NCBI RefSeq assembly: GCF_000717335.1
Contig: NZ_JNYZ01000003.1
Span: 1 to 64,000, forward strand
Origin: Amycolatopsis jejuensis
Lineage (GTDB): Bacteria > Actinomycetota > Actinomycetes > Mycobacteriales > Pseudonocardiaceae
Direction: 5' to 3'
DNA length: 64,000 nucleotides
Shown here: positions 1 through 8,276 of the stretch, one piece after another
Numbering within the stretch: position 1 is the stretch's first letter
Layout: the number at the start of each line of letters is the position of its first letter
Notes under the pieces: model-generated
The model's input: the letters and a program-made list of their open reading frames with translations, nothing else
Told to the model about the DNA's origin: nothing
The model's database searches: none
Position numbers and translations under genes: made by a program

Positions 1-166
1 CGGCACCGCGAACATCGTGCCGGCCGACGCGAACGGCATCGCCTACAGCCGCAGCCCCGGGCAGGTACTGAACATCGTGTACCTGACCCCCAAGGCCGCG
101 ACCTCAGGCGGTTTCTTCCCCAAGGGAGTCAACGGCCCGGTGAACAGCAGCGCCGCCAACGGTTGA
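1..166 (+). CDS. Ferritin-like domain protein, C-terminal end only
   Basis: The reading frame runs in from the left window edge and stops with TGA at 164-166, giving the last 54 residues. They match the C terminus of the complete ferritin-like protein encoded at 5244-6161 on the other strand almost residue for residue, sharing VLNIVYLTPKAATSGG and GFFPKGVNG; the tails differ only at the last few residues. It is therefore the 3' end of a paralogous Tat-exported ferritin-like gene. The catalytic helices lie outside the window, so nothing can be said about metal ligands in this copy. Confidence 0.9.
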   Translation, partial: GTANIVPADANGIAYSRSPGQVLNIVYLTPKAATSGGFFPKGVNGPVNSSAANG

Positions 167-298
167 ATTCGGGTACCCCTTGTGGGTGCCTGTGCCGGTC
201 AGCATGGCACCGGTGCAGGCACCCACCCGGGAATCCGGCACGGTCGAGCTGGGCGACGCGGGCAGTGCAGGCCTGGACCGGCGACCTGCCTGCGGGTG

Positions 299-781
299 TC
301 AGGAACGCGCCTGCGTAGCGACGGTCCGCAGCGCGGCGCGCACCAGCCGGGCGACCTGGCTCGACGTCCAGCCGGTCGCGTCGGTGACCTCAGCGACGCT
401 GCGATGTGCCAGCGCAGTCGCCCAGAGTGCGTAGCGCTGCCGGGGCGGCAGCAACGCCAGCTCGTCGAGCAGGACCGCGTCCCGTATCGCTGAGGCCAGC
501 CGGGCCGGATCCACCTGCGACGCGAGCTCGGCCTGCAGGACCGCCAGTACCTGGGCGCGGGTACCCCGCCGGGCGGGGTCTTTCGCGGGACGGGACGTGT
601 CCACGCTGGCCAATGCGAGCACCACACTGCCCCGGGCCCGGGCACGCGCACGGCGCGACTGTCCCACGGCCTGGTGCGCGACCCGATAAGCCAGCGCCAG
701 CATCCGCTCGTCGACCGAGGGCACCCCATCCAGCCAGGACGGCACCGAACCCGGGCACGCATCGCGGGTCCCGGCCGTCAT
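299..781 (-). CDS. Sigma-70 region 4-like regulatory protein
   Basis: A 160-residue protein whose C-terminal third (LPPRQRYALWATALAHRSV followed by AEVTDATGWTSSQVARLVRAA) has the form of a sigma-70 region 4 helix-turn-helix. The N-terminal half is Arg/Ala rich and would occupy the region 2 position but has no clear -10 recognition motif, so it may be a divergent ECF-type sigma factor or a sigma-like DNA-binding protein. The ATG at 781 overlaps the stop codon of a 53-residue ORF (778-939) in ATGA form, so the two are translationally coupled. A second sigma-like gene in the window (57175-57771) also sits beside a small hypothetical ORF. Confidence 0.65.
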   Translation of the reverse strand: MTAGTRDACPGSVPSWLDGVPSVDERMLALAYRVAHQAVGQSRRARARARGSVVLALASVDTSRPAKDPARRGTRAQVLAVLQAELASQVDPARLASAIRDAVLLDELALLPPRQRYALWATALAHRSVAEVTDATGWTSSQVARLVRAALRTVATQARS

Positions 782-939
782 CGGAGCACACCCCGGAATC
801 GTCCGGCGAACCGACGTTGGATCAGTTCCCCGGCGGCGACAACGAGGCCAGTGTCAGCAGTTCTGCCGAACGCGGCCGCAGCCCATTCGCGGAGCAACGG
901 GGCCTCCGGTGGCAGGGCGATGTGCTGGACTGCGGTCAT
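778..939 (-). CDS. Small hypothetical protein coupled to the sigma-like gene
   Basis: A 53-codon ORF starting ATG at 939, preceded by a plausible ribosome site (GGAAAGG, about 6 nt upstream) and ending in a TGA that shares ATGA with the start of the sigma-like gene. The product begins MTAVQHIALPPEAPLLREWA and contains one amphipathic, Ala/Arg-rich helical stretch; no known domain is recognised. The coupling suggests a co-regulator or anti-sigma-like peptide, but that is only inference from position. The leftover 940-1137 stretch shows no further gene. Confidence 0.6.
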   Translation of the reverse strand: MTAVQHIALPPEAPLLREWAAAAFGRTADTGLVVAAGELIQRRFAGRFRGVLR

Positions 940-1137
940 CACTGCCTTTCCCCGTCAGCAGCATTCTGGCCTGGGGTGGATGCGCTGGCGGCTCGATGCT
1001 AGACCCGGCGCGACCGCGGGCGCGACCGCAGGGGTCAGCCCAGGTCGATGCGGATGACGCCCGGGGTGGTCGGCTGGGGCGAGCCGGTGACCGGCTCGGT
1101 GGTGATCCCGATCCGGTCGATGTCCGCCGGGAACACC

Positions 1138-1416
1138 GTGAGCACATTCCGCCGTCGCCTGCTCGTGACCGCCGCGCTGCCCGCCGCGGCACTCGGCTTC
1201 CTGCTCGCCGCCCCCGGCGCGGCGTCCGCCTCCACCACACCCGCCCCTGCGGTCGCACAGTCCTCCGACGACGGCCACGGACACCACCATCGCTACGGCT
1301 TGGACCTGAATCTCAGCCTTGTGCTGGGCCTGCAGATCAGCGGCCACGGCGGCTGGCACGACGGCGACGACTGCGACGGCGGTCTCCTCGGCGACGGCCT
1401 GGTGCTCGGCGGCTGA
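1138..1416 (+). CDS. Small secreted His/Asp/Gly-rich protein
   Basis: From the GTG at 1138 the product is about 92 residues: an Arg-rich n-region (STFRRRLL), a hydrophobic core (VTAALPAAALGFLLAA) and an Ala-x-Ala cleavage site (GAASA), then a short mature part with a His cluster (HGHHHRY) and Asp/Gly-rich end (GDDCDGGLLGDGLVLGG). An in-frame ATG at 1120 would lengthen the signal peptide by six residues; 1138 was preferred because it gives a normal-length signal peptide. No family is recognised. A strong hairpin terminator follows. Confidence 0.6.
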   Translation: MSTFRRRLLVTAALPAAALGFLLAAPGAASASTTPAPAVAQSSDDGHGHHHRYGLDLNLSLVLGLQISGHGGWHDGDDCDGGLLGDGLVLGG

Positions 1417-1434
1417 CGTTCCGGTGTGCAAAGG

Positions 1435-1470
1435 AGCGGGGCACCGGATTCCTCCGGTGCCCCGCTTTTG
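1435..1470. terminator. Bidirectional hairpin terminator
   Basis: A 14-bp perfect stem (1435-1448 pairing with 1453-1466) closes a TTCC loop and is followed by TTTT on the + strand and preceded by A-rich sequence on the other strand. It sits between the convergent genes ending at 1416 (+) and 1487 (-), so it can serve both. Confidence 0.85.
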
Positions 1471-1486
1471 TGCGGCCCGCGAACCG

Positions 1487-3226
1487 TCAGACGGTGTGCG
1501 GGGCGTGCGCGGCGGTGTTCCAGTCCGAGGCGTGGACATCGGCGTTGCCGCCGTTGCCGCCCCGGCCGGAGTTCCCGCCGGTGGTGCTGCTGTCGTTCCA
1601 GGCGTCGCCGGTCGAACCGGTGGCGCCCGTGTCACCCGAGTTGCCCGAAGTCACCGTGGTGTGCGACGTCGTGTCACTCGTGTTCCAGGAACCGTGGTTC
1701 CAGCCACCGTGGTCGCAACGGCCGTGGCGGCGGTCCTGCTGCTCGTGCCCGCGGGTCGAGGTGACGGCGGTGTTGCCGCCGGTCGAGCCCGAGTCGCCCG
1801 AGTTGCCGGACGTGCCGGTCACGGCGTTGTTGTGGCTGGTGGCGCTCCCGGCGTCGCCGGAGTTGCCACCGTTGCCACCCTTGGCGGTGCCGGTCACGAC
1901 ACCCAGGACTCCGGTGCGGCCGCCCTGCTCGTGACGCTTCCAGCTGTGCCCACCGGTGTTCGTGGCGGAGTTCTGGCCGGTGCTGACCACGGTGGCGTCG
2001 CCGCCGTTGCCCGCCCCGCCGGAGTTCCCGCCGGTGGTGGCGCTCCGGTTGCCAGCGGCACCGGTCGACCCGGTGGCACCGGTGTCACCCGAGTTGCCCG
2101 ACGTCACAGCGGTGTGCGAGGTCGTGCCGTTCTCGTGCTTCCAGCCACCATTGTTCCAGCCGCCGCTGTGGTTCCAGCGGTTGTCCTGGCCGCCCAGGGT
2201 CCACACGATGGCGGAGTTGCCGCCGGTGGAGCCCGAGTCGCCCGAGCTGCCGGAGTTCCCGGTCAGCGCGCTGTTGGTGCTGTTCGCGTTGCCGGCGTCG
2301 CCGGAGTTGCCTCCGTTGCCGCCGGTGGCGGTGCCGGTGACCGAACCCCGGACGCCCGTGGTGCCGCTGCCCTGATTGTGGCGGTTCCAGCCCCAGCTGT
2401 GACCACCGTCGTTCGTGGCGGAGTTCTCGCCGGACGCGGTCGTGGTGGCGTCGCCGCCGTGGCCCGCGTCGCCGGAGTTGCCGCCGGTGGTGCTGCTGGT
2501 GTTGGTCGCGTCACCGGTCGGGCCGGTGGCACCGGTGTTCCCGGAGTCACCCGAGGTCACCGTGGTGTCGCAGCGGGCCAGCACGCACAGGCCGTAGGCG
2601 CTGTTGCCGCCGGTGGACCCGGAGTTGCCCGAGTTCCCGGAGCTCCCGCTGACGGCCTTGTTGGTGCTGGTGGCGTTGCCGGCGTCGCCGGAGTTGCCAC
2701 CGTTGCCGCCCTTGGCCGTGCCGCTCACGGAGCCCGAAATTCCGCTTCGCGACGAGTGGCGACCGTTGTGCGAACCGGCCGTGTTCTTGCCGGACGCGGC
2801 CGTGGTCCCGGAGCCGCCGTTGCCGGCGTTCCCGGAGTTGCCGCCGGTGGTGGTGCTGGTGTTCGAGGCGTTCCCGGTCGAGCCGGTCGAGCCGGTGTTC
2901 CCGGAGTTGCCCGAGGACACCGAGGTGCTGCACTTGGCCAGGACGCAGACGCCATAGGCGCTGTTGTGCCCGGTGGACCCGGAGTTGCCCGAGTTCCCGG
3001 AGTTCCCGCTGACAGCGTTGTTGCCGCTGCTCGCGTTCCCGCCGGAACCGGAGTCGCCGCCGTTGCCGCCGGAGGCGGTGCCGGAGACGACGGAGTGCAG
3101 CGTGTCGCCGAGCCCGCCCAGCGGGCCGGAGTTCCCGGTGTCCGCATTGGCCACCGCATTGCCCAGCAGGAGGAACCCGCCGGAGACGAACGCGGCGGTC
3201 AGGCCGCGTCGTACGTACTTGTGCAT
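1487..3226 (-). CDS. Secreted Gly/Asn/Ser/Thr repeat exoprotein
   Basis: A 579-residue protein. The ATG at 3226 has a strong ribosome site (GGAAAGGGAAG) and starts a signal peptide (MHKYVRRGLTAAFVSGGFLL...ANA). The rest is nearly pure low-complexity repeat built from GGNSG(D/N)AG, SGNSGNSGSTGGN and TGATGSTGDA units. Two blocks have a Cys pair (VCVLAKC and LCVLARC), and there are scattered His/Arg/Trp-rich linkers. The C-terminal tail WNTAAHAPHTV recurs in the gene fragment at 43382-43821. Composition resembles surface or matrix proteins of actinomycetes (PE_PGRS-like in texture, not homology). Probably cotranscribed with the secreted Pro/Ala/Val protein 56 bp upstream. Function unknown. Confidence 0.8.
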   Translation of the reverse strand: MHKYVRRGLTAAFVSGGFLLLGNAVANADTGNSGPLGGLGDTLHSVVSGTASGGNGGDSGSGGNASSGNNAVSGNSGNSGNSGSTGHNSAYGVCVLAKCSTSVSSGNSGNTGSTGSTGNASNTSTTTGGNSGNAGNGGSGTTAASGKNTAGSHNGRHSSRSGISGSVSGTAKGGNGGNSGDAGNATSTNKAVSGSSGNSGNSGSTGGNSAYGLCVLARCDTTVTSGDSGNTGATGPTGDATNTSSTTGGNSGDAGHGGDATTTASGENSATNDGGHSWGWNRHNQGSGTTGVRGSVTGTATGGNGGNSGDAGNANSTNSALTGNSGSSGDSGSTGGNSAIVWTLGGQDNRWNHSGGWNNGGWKHENGTTSHTAVTSGNSGDTGATGSTGAAGNRSATTGGNSGGAGNGGDATVVSTGQNSATNTGGHSWKRHEQGGRTGVLGVVTGTAKGGNGGNSGDAGSATSHNNAVTGTSGNSGDSGSTGGNTAVTSTRGHEQQDRRHGRCDHGGWNHGSWNTSDTTSHTTVTSGNSGDTGATGSTGDAWNDSSTTGGNSGRGGNGGNADVHASDWNTAAHAPHTV

Positions 3227-3282
3227 GACTTCCCTTTCCGTGCTCTCTGTCCATTGTGGATTTTGAAGGTGGAAAGGGAACG

Positions 3283-4182
3283 TCAGCTCGGATGATCGTT
3301 GCCGTAGGACTCCAGCCAGTGCAACGACCACGCGCCGGCGGGCGGCGCCCGCCACGTGCGATCCGTGCCGGGCATACGGCTTCCGGCATCGGTCACGGCG
3401 AACTCGCCGCCGTACTGAGAACCGGAACCGGCGGACAGCGCGCCGCTCACGCCCGCGACGTCCGTGAGCAGCCCGCCGCCACCGGATCCCGACAGCGGAC
3501 CGGCGACGCCGATCTGCGCCGAACCGGAATGTAGGGCAACCGACCCGGCCACGGCCCGTACGTCAGGACGACGATGCGAGCCGGTCTGCTTGACCACGAC
3601 CGGACCGCCGGGTCCGGCAGGCGCGGCGACCGGCGCAGAACCGAGGTCTCCGCGCGGCGCGGGTTTCGCCGGCCGAACGGCCTCCGGATGCCCGGTCACC
3701 GCCGGGACCACGTGCTCAGCCCCGACCGCCCGCACCACCGGCGCGGTCAACGGCGCCGTGGCGCGCAGGACCGGCGAGGTCGCCGGGGACACCGCGTGCA
3801 GAACGGGCGCGGCGACCGGCCGCAAGGCCGACAGCGCCGGCTCCGCCGCGTGCAGCAACGGCCGGGTCAGCGGGGCGACCACGGGCTCGAGCCCGTACGT
3901 CGCCGGCTTCACCGCCGGAGCCACCCGCGACGTCACCGCGTGAACCGTGGCCGTGACCGGCTTGAGCACCGGACCGACCGGCTTGAGCATGTCGTGCGCG
4001 GTGTCGCCGACCTGGTCGAGCACGCCAGGCCGGGCCGGCGGAGGCGAACCCTCGGAAGCGTTCGCGGCCTCCGACACGGCCAAGGCCAGCAGAGTGAATC
4101 CGAACAACGCGCCGGCCACCACGAGCACCCGAAGCACCAGCGGGTGCCGCACCGACGTGTCATCCGTCAGGGAAGTATCCAT
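3283..4182 (-). CDS. Secreted Ala/Pro/Val-rich protein
   Basis: A 299-residue protein starting at the ATG at 4182, preceded by a strong ribosome site (AGGGGGGTGAG). Residues about 13-36 form a hydrophobic signal segment (VLRVLVVAGALFGFTLLALAV) ending in ANAS. A long Pro/Ala/Val region follows in short VxPVTxxV-like quasi-repeats with no Cys. The C-terminal part is Gly/Ser rich (SGSGGGGLL) and ends in a Trp-containing tail. The composition suggests an extended cell-wall or extracellular spacer protein. It lies 56 bp upstream of the repeat exoprotein in the same direction. No known family recognised. Confidence 0.75.
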   Translation of the reverse strand: MDTSLTDDTSVRHPLVLRVLVVAGALFGFTLLALAVSEAANASEGSPPPARPGVLDQVGDTAHDMLKPVGPVLKPVTATVHAVTSRVAPAVKPATYGLEPVVAPLTRPLLHAAEPALSALRPVAAPVLHAVSPATSPVLRATAPLTAPVVRAVGAEHVVPAVTGHPEAVRPAKPAPRGDLGSAPVAAPAGPGGPVVVKQTGSHRRPDVRAVAGSVALHSGSAQIGVAGPLSGSGGGGLLTDVAGVSGALSAGSGSQYGGEFAVTDAGSRMPGTDRTWRAPPAGAWSLHWLESYGNDHPS

Positions 4183-4287
4183 CCATCTCACCCCCCTTCG
4201 AGTCTGGACTTCACCGTCAGTCGATATTCGAGGCAGCATCATCACTGGATTGGGGGCAGATCGAAGTTTTTTCTTTTCCTCGAACGA

Positions 4288-4313
4288 GTTTTCTACCGCT
4301 GAGTAGCGGGTAT
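4288..4313 (+). promoter_or_regulatory. Sigma-B/F type stress promoter without a clear gene
   Basis: GTTTT at 4288-4292 and GGGTAT at 4308-4313 are separated by 15 bp, an excellent match to the actinobacterial general-stress (SigB/SigF-type) promoter. It fires rightward into 4320-5240, where no intact + strand gene is recognised, so it may be a relic, drive a short RNA, or give antisense transcription into the decayed glycosyltransferase. Confidence 0.55.
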
Positions 4314-4876
4314 CATGCGCGCCTCGCCGGCGACAATACGGAGAAGAGTGTCCGGGTTTATCACACGAGTGACCAGAATGGACGCCTCGCCGCGGCTACT
4401 TCGGCCCGACCCGCTCGCCCGCATCACGCGACCTGCGCGCGAGGTTCAACCCAGCCGCGGCGCGAACGGCCCCCAACGGAGGACAATCCCCGCGCCGGGA
4501 GTCCGGCGACGGCCCTCGGCTCTCGTGTCTCCGTCGTCAGCACCGGCCTTGACCTGCACGACCGTTCGAGAGTGCGTTGTCGCTGTGCCTGGCAGGACAC
4601 CTGCACGAGTGCGAAACCGCCGCGCAGGGGTAATCGCTGAGCCAGCGTGCGCCGACGAGCCGTCCGGGAGGAACCCGTGAACATAGCCAGGGCGAAGAGC
4701 CAACCGGGGGCCGGAACCGCTGGTCGCGAAGTCGCCGCCGTGACGTCGCGACCGAGGACGGCGACTGTGCCGGAGGTGCGCAGCGGGTCGCGGACCACGT
4801 CGCCTCTCCGCCGGAGAGACTGCTGCTCCTGACCTGCCGCGTCGCGCGCCGGGCCGGTGGGTCCCGACGCCGCAGC

Positions 4877-4987
4877 TCGCGGTTGTGTCGTCGGGTGCTC
4901 GTTGTCCACGACCAGCGCCCGGCAACTCTCCGGCAGTGCGTCCGCTTCGTTCAGGCACGGCAAGATCACATCGATCGGATGGCGCAC
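4877..4987 (-). pseudogene. Family 2 glycosyltransferase N-terminal relic
   Basis: The frame reads MRHPIDVILPCLNEADALP and then ALVVDNEH, closely matching the start of the intact family 2 glycosyltransferase at 49416-50087 (DVILPCRNEASTLP and LVVDNGSTDE). The GSTD part of the nucleotide-sugar site is lost, and the rest of the frame is not glycosyltransferase-like, so only the first 40 or so codons survive. The remainder of 4246-5243 holds no other gene I can recognise. Confidence 0.6.
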
Positions 4988-5243
4988 ACCAGGTATTCAG
5001 GACCACTGCTTCAGGTATTGCTGCGGATGCCGACGATTACCAACATCCGCGCACGGAAACCACCAGCTAGATTGCGCTTAAAAGTCATCATGCTGGGTAT
5101 TCGTCGCAAATTTCGATTCTGGGAAAACTGACGGAGGACTGCGCGCGGGCCGCGGCCGACGCCGGTCGTGCCGAGCCGAACCCGAGAACGCAGCGGGCAG
5201 GACGTCGTCCGTTGGAGTCCGGCCCCGCTGCCGGTGGCAGGAG

Positions 5244-6161
5244 TCAGTGGCCGGCGCTGGTGTTGACTTCGCCGTTGACGCCCTTGGGGAAGAAGCCGCC
5301 GGAGGTCGCGGCCTTCGGGGTCAGGTAGACGATGTTGAGGACCTGGCCGGGGCTGCGGGAGAAGGCGATGCCGTTGTTGTCGGCCGGGACGATGTTGGCG
5401 CGGCCGCGGCTGTCGATCACGCCCTCGTCGTCGGTCGGGCCGTCGAGGCTGTCGCGAGCGTCGGACAGCTTGACCGTGGCCTTCCCGTCGCCGCGCTCGT
5501 AGAGGGCGCTGCGGATGTTGCCGGCGTGGTAGGCCTCGACGGCGAGGATACCGGCGGCGGCCTCCAGGTCCGTCTTGTTGCTGATCAAGGGTGCGGCGCC
5601 CTTGTAGGCGGTGACGCCGACGTCTTCGAAGAGAAACGCGGCGAGCAGGAAGTTCTCCTCGCACGCGAAGGCGTCGAAGCTGAGGCCCGGTTTGACCAGG
5701 CGGGCGGCCTGGGCGGCAGCGGTGAAGCTGGACTGCAGGTCGATCGCCGGACGGCTGACCGCCGCCGAGCCGAGCGCGGAGCGCAGGAACTGGACGTGGT
5801 CCTTCTCGTCGGCGGCGATCTCTTGGGCGTACTGGCGCACGGCACGGGATTCGAAGCGGACGGCGCGGCCGCCGGTGACGCCGCCGCGGGTGCCGGTTCC
5901 GGTGGTCATCGAGTCGGCGAGGCCCTTGCCGGTGACAGCGTTCAGATAGAACTCGGCTTCCAGGTATTCGAGGTTGAGCGCGAAGTTGAGGACCGCCCCG
6001 TCGCTGACGCCGCCGGACGCGGCCGCGGCGGTGGCCGCGGACGCGGTCCCGGTCGCGAGACCGCCGAGGGCGCCGGCACCGACGACGCCGAGGCCGGTCA
6101 TGCCTGCGGCCTTGAGGAATCGTCGGCGGTCCTGGTCGTTCTCGGCGCTGCGATTGATCAT
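5244..6161 (-). CDS. Tat-exported ferritin-like domain protein
   Basis: A 305-residue protein from the ATG at 6161. Residues 11-45 carry a twin-arginine signal (DRRRFLKAAGMTG then a hydrophobic stretch and AxA sites). The mature part is a ferritin_2-like four-helix domain: the first helix has NLEYLEAEFY, a later one EIAADEKDHVQFL, and a third EAYHAGNIR, giving the expected Glu/His pattern of a di-iron or relic di-iron site. Such proteins are common exported proteins of actinobacteria with unproven function, possibly desiccation or oxidative stress. A paralogue ends at 166 on the opposite strand, so the pair brackets the 167-5243 segment as a gene-sized inverted duplication. Confidence 0.9.
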   Translation of the reverse strand: MINRSAENDQDRRRFLKAAGMTGLGVVGAGALGGLATGTASAATAAAASGGVSDGAVLNFALNLEYLEAEFYLNAVTGKGLADSMTTGTGTRGGVTGGRAVRFESRAVRQYAQEIAADEKDHVQFLRSALGSAAVSRPAIDLQSSFTAAAQAARLVKPGLSFDAFACEENFLLAAFLFEDVGVTAYKGAAPLISNKTDLEAAAGILAVEAYHAGNIRSALYERGDGKATVKLSDARDSLDGPTDDEGVIDSRGRANIVPADNNGIAFSRSPGQVLNIVYLTPKAATSGGFFPKGVNGEVNTSAGH

Positions 6162-6767
6162 TGCTGCGGCATAGCGTTTACCGAACACGGAACGAATCTC
6201 CCATCCTGCCCGCGAGCGGCATTGCGCGACGTCGGGCGTATCCCGACCGCCCCGCGGTGACCTGCGGGCGGCAGGCGCGACCTTCGTGGAAGTGCAAATT
6301 CGAGCCTGAGACCACAACGGCTTGGTCCGACGCCCGAACGGCGTAGCTCATACCCGCAATCGGGCGTGCTAAACCAGCACGACGAGAGCAAAGACGGCAA
6401 ACCTGGCGAGGGCGGCCCCATGACGTCAGCCGATTGCGGACCGAGGGGTCGCGACTACGCCATCGCGGTGTCCGGCCTCCGGCTCGCCCGGCATCGACAC
6501 GGGTGCGTGTTCTCCGCCGGATCCCGCACGGCCGCGCTTCGGTGTTCCGCGCCGGCAGCCATCCGGGCCAAGCAGCCCTTCCCGCCGCCGAAACTCCACC
6601 ACGGACAGACGGCGACGAAGGGAAGCCCGAAGGTCTCAGCCGACAATCCGTCGTCGTTCCCTCGCCATGACCTTCTCGTATTCGGCGACCGGACAAATGG
6701 TGCAGGCCACGCCATACAGGGGTACACGTACGCCCAACAGTCGTAGACACGAGCAGAGGGGCGGCCC
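6162..6767. other. Intergenic region without a supported gene
   Basis: No frame here shows convincing codon bias together with a recognisable protein. On the minus strand around 6640-6720 a short stretch reads ACTICPVAEYEKVMARERRR, which looks protein-like and could be the tail of a decayed gene, but it has no supported start or family. Confidence 0.4.
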
Positions 6768-7187
6768 ATGACGACCGCACACCGAAGGACGCCCGCCTTG
6801 GGCGAACCGAGGCTGAGGATGGGCACATCGGTGGCCGACGGCGCGATTGCCGTGATCGTCTCCGGATCGGCGAGCACGACCGTGCCAGAGGCGCCGCCGG
6901 CCGAGCTGAGCGAGGCGTGCGAGCTGTGCTCCGGCGTGGTCATGCTCGACCTCACCCGATGCGATATCGACGACGGCACGGTGGTCGCGACCGTCGATGG
7001 CGCCGCGTTTCACGCCCGCCGATACCGGTGCCGGATCTGTGTCGTGACCGCCGACCCAGAGGTCAGGTCGGCGTGCGCCCTCGCGGGACTCTTCGTCGCC
7101 GGTGCGCGGCAGTGCCCGCTGCCCGAACGGCCGGTGCGCCGCGATGAGCTCCCGTCACCTCGCACCGCCGAACCGGCCGTCAGCTGA
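6768..7187 (+). CDS. STAS-like domain protein (anti-sigma antagonist type)
   Basis: A 139-residue protein with ATG at 6768 and ribosome site GAGGGG. The central part alternates short beta segments and helices in STAS order (AIAVIVSGSAS, VVMLDLTRCDIDDGTVVATVDGAA, ICVVTADPEV then CALAGLF), resembling SpoIIAA-like anti-sigma factor antagonists. The usual phosphorylatable Ser in a DSSG loop is not present, so it may be a non-phosphorylated variant. It contains three Cys (CELC and RCRIC). A typical STAS protein is also encoded at 46666-47154. Confidence 0.55.
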   Translation: MTTAHRRTPALGEPRLRMGTSVADGAIAVIVSGSASTTVPEAPPAELSEACELCSGVVMLDLTRCDIDDGTVVATVDGAAFHARRYRCRICVVTADPEVRSACALAGLFVAGARQCPLPERPVRRDELPSPRTAEPAVS

Positions 7188-7377
7188 TGATCCTTGCGTT
7201 GCCGGAGGACCTTGCCCCCCTTTACCCACCGATGGCATCGTTGACCGGCGGAGTGTTGATGCCGGGTGCGATTCTGTCCGCGAAGCTGGTCGTCGTCGAC
7301 GCCCGGTCGCCGTCGGCGTGTGTCTGCTCGCTGACGTTTCCGTGGCCGACCGTGGAACGGTGGACTGAGATGGTGCC

Positions 7378-7755
7378 GTGAGCACGTCCAACCGGGAGCC
7401 GACCGGCAAAGCCAGGACCGACCGGTTGCCGGTGTGGCGGATCGGCCTGGCCGGCGGGCTGGTGGGCATCCTCTGCTGCGTCGGCCCGACCGTGCTGGCG
7501 CTGCTCGGCGTCGTTGGCGCCGGAACCGCGTTCGCGTGGGCGACGAACCTCTACGGCGGCTACGCGTGGTGGTTCCGGCTCGGCGGGCTGCTCGTCCTCA
7601 CCGGACTGATCTGGCGATCCCTGCGGCGCCGCAACCAGTGCAGTGTCGCCGGATTACGGCGCTGGCGCTGGCGCCTGCTCGCCGTTCTCGGGATCGCGGT
7701 GGGCGTCTATGCCGCGTTGTACGCAGTGACCACCTGGCTGGGCGCCTTCGCCTGA
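7378..7755 (+). CDS. MerT/MerC-like small membrane protein
   Basis: A 125-residue membrane protein with GTG start. Helix one carries GILCCVGPTVLALLG, the vicinal CysCys-x-GlyPro signature of MerT-like mercuric-ion transporters, followed by two further hydrophobic helices and an Arg-rich loop with a single Cys. It lies about 500 bp upstream of a MerA-type flavoprotein on the same strand, which supports a metal-handling role. Codon 93 is TTA, a rare codon in actinomycetes and often a marker of bldA-dependent genes. No MerR or MerP is seen. Confidence 0.6.
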   Translation: MSTSNREPTGKARTDRLPVWRIGLAGGLVGILCCVGPTVLALLGVVGAGTAFAWATNLYGGYAWWFRLGGLLVLTGLIWRSLRRRNQCSVAGLRRWRWRLLAVLGIAVGVYAALYAVTTWLGAFA

Positions 7756-7846
7756 TCATCGCCCGGCAAGACACACGGAGGTGCCGGCGCAAGGACGGCT
7801 TGGGCTGCTCGGTGCAGTGCTGCGCGCCGCGGCCCGCGTGCGAAGC

Positions 7847-8122
7847 TCAGACCCCAGCTGCACCGCCCGGAGCACCCGCGGCTCCGCGCCCGCCGGTCTC
7901 CAGCGCCGCGAGTCGGGGTACCGAATGCTCGGCCAGGCAGCGGCGCCGCGCGGCCAGGCACAGGTCCTGACAAGCTGGCCGAACGTGGCATACAGGCTGA
8001 ACCGGCTGATATCGGTGGTCCACGACGTCGGCGATACCGGTGCCGGCCCAGCCGCGCTGCGACAACAGCCGGGTCACGGTGCCGGTGACCGCCGAGGGAT
8101 CGAAATGCTTGACGTCGGGCAC
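7847..8122 (-). pseudogene. TetR-family regulator relic
   Basis: The frame preserves TVTRLLSQRGWAGTGIADVV, the start of a TetR N-terminal HTH (helix 1 to helix 2), and then LCLAARRRCLAEHSVPRLAA, which matches the next part of TetR regulators, but the recognition-helix region between them (HRYQPVQPVCHVRPACQ) is garbled by small indels. The gene is truncated after about 90 codons. It lies between the MerT-like gene and the MerA-like gene and was probably their or a neighbour's repressor. Confidence 0.6.
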
Positions 8123-8276
8123 CGCGCACCTCCACCGTGAACCGTGTTTTGCAAGTTATTGCCGAGGTGCCGGTGATGCGGACGAGAGCGTCGGGTCGCT
8201 GACACATCCCGCTCACCCTGCCAGTCGTTTTGGTGTGCGGGACGATGAGTGCGTAGCACGAAGCGGGAGGACCAGC

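Noticed and set aside
909..1934. Long + strand reading frame of 341 codons overlapping the secreted-protein and repeat genes
   Set aside because: It runs antisense or out of frame to genes with signal peptides, ribosome sites and repeat structure; its own sequence is Arg/Pro-rich in the way of high-GC shadow frames.
1319..3295. 658-codon + strand frame full of Val/Ala/Gly repeats
   Set aside because: It is the antisense reading of the Gly/Asn repeat gene; the minus-strand gene has a good ribosome site and signal peptide, the + frame has neither.
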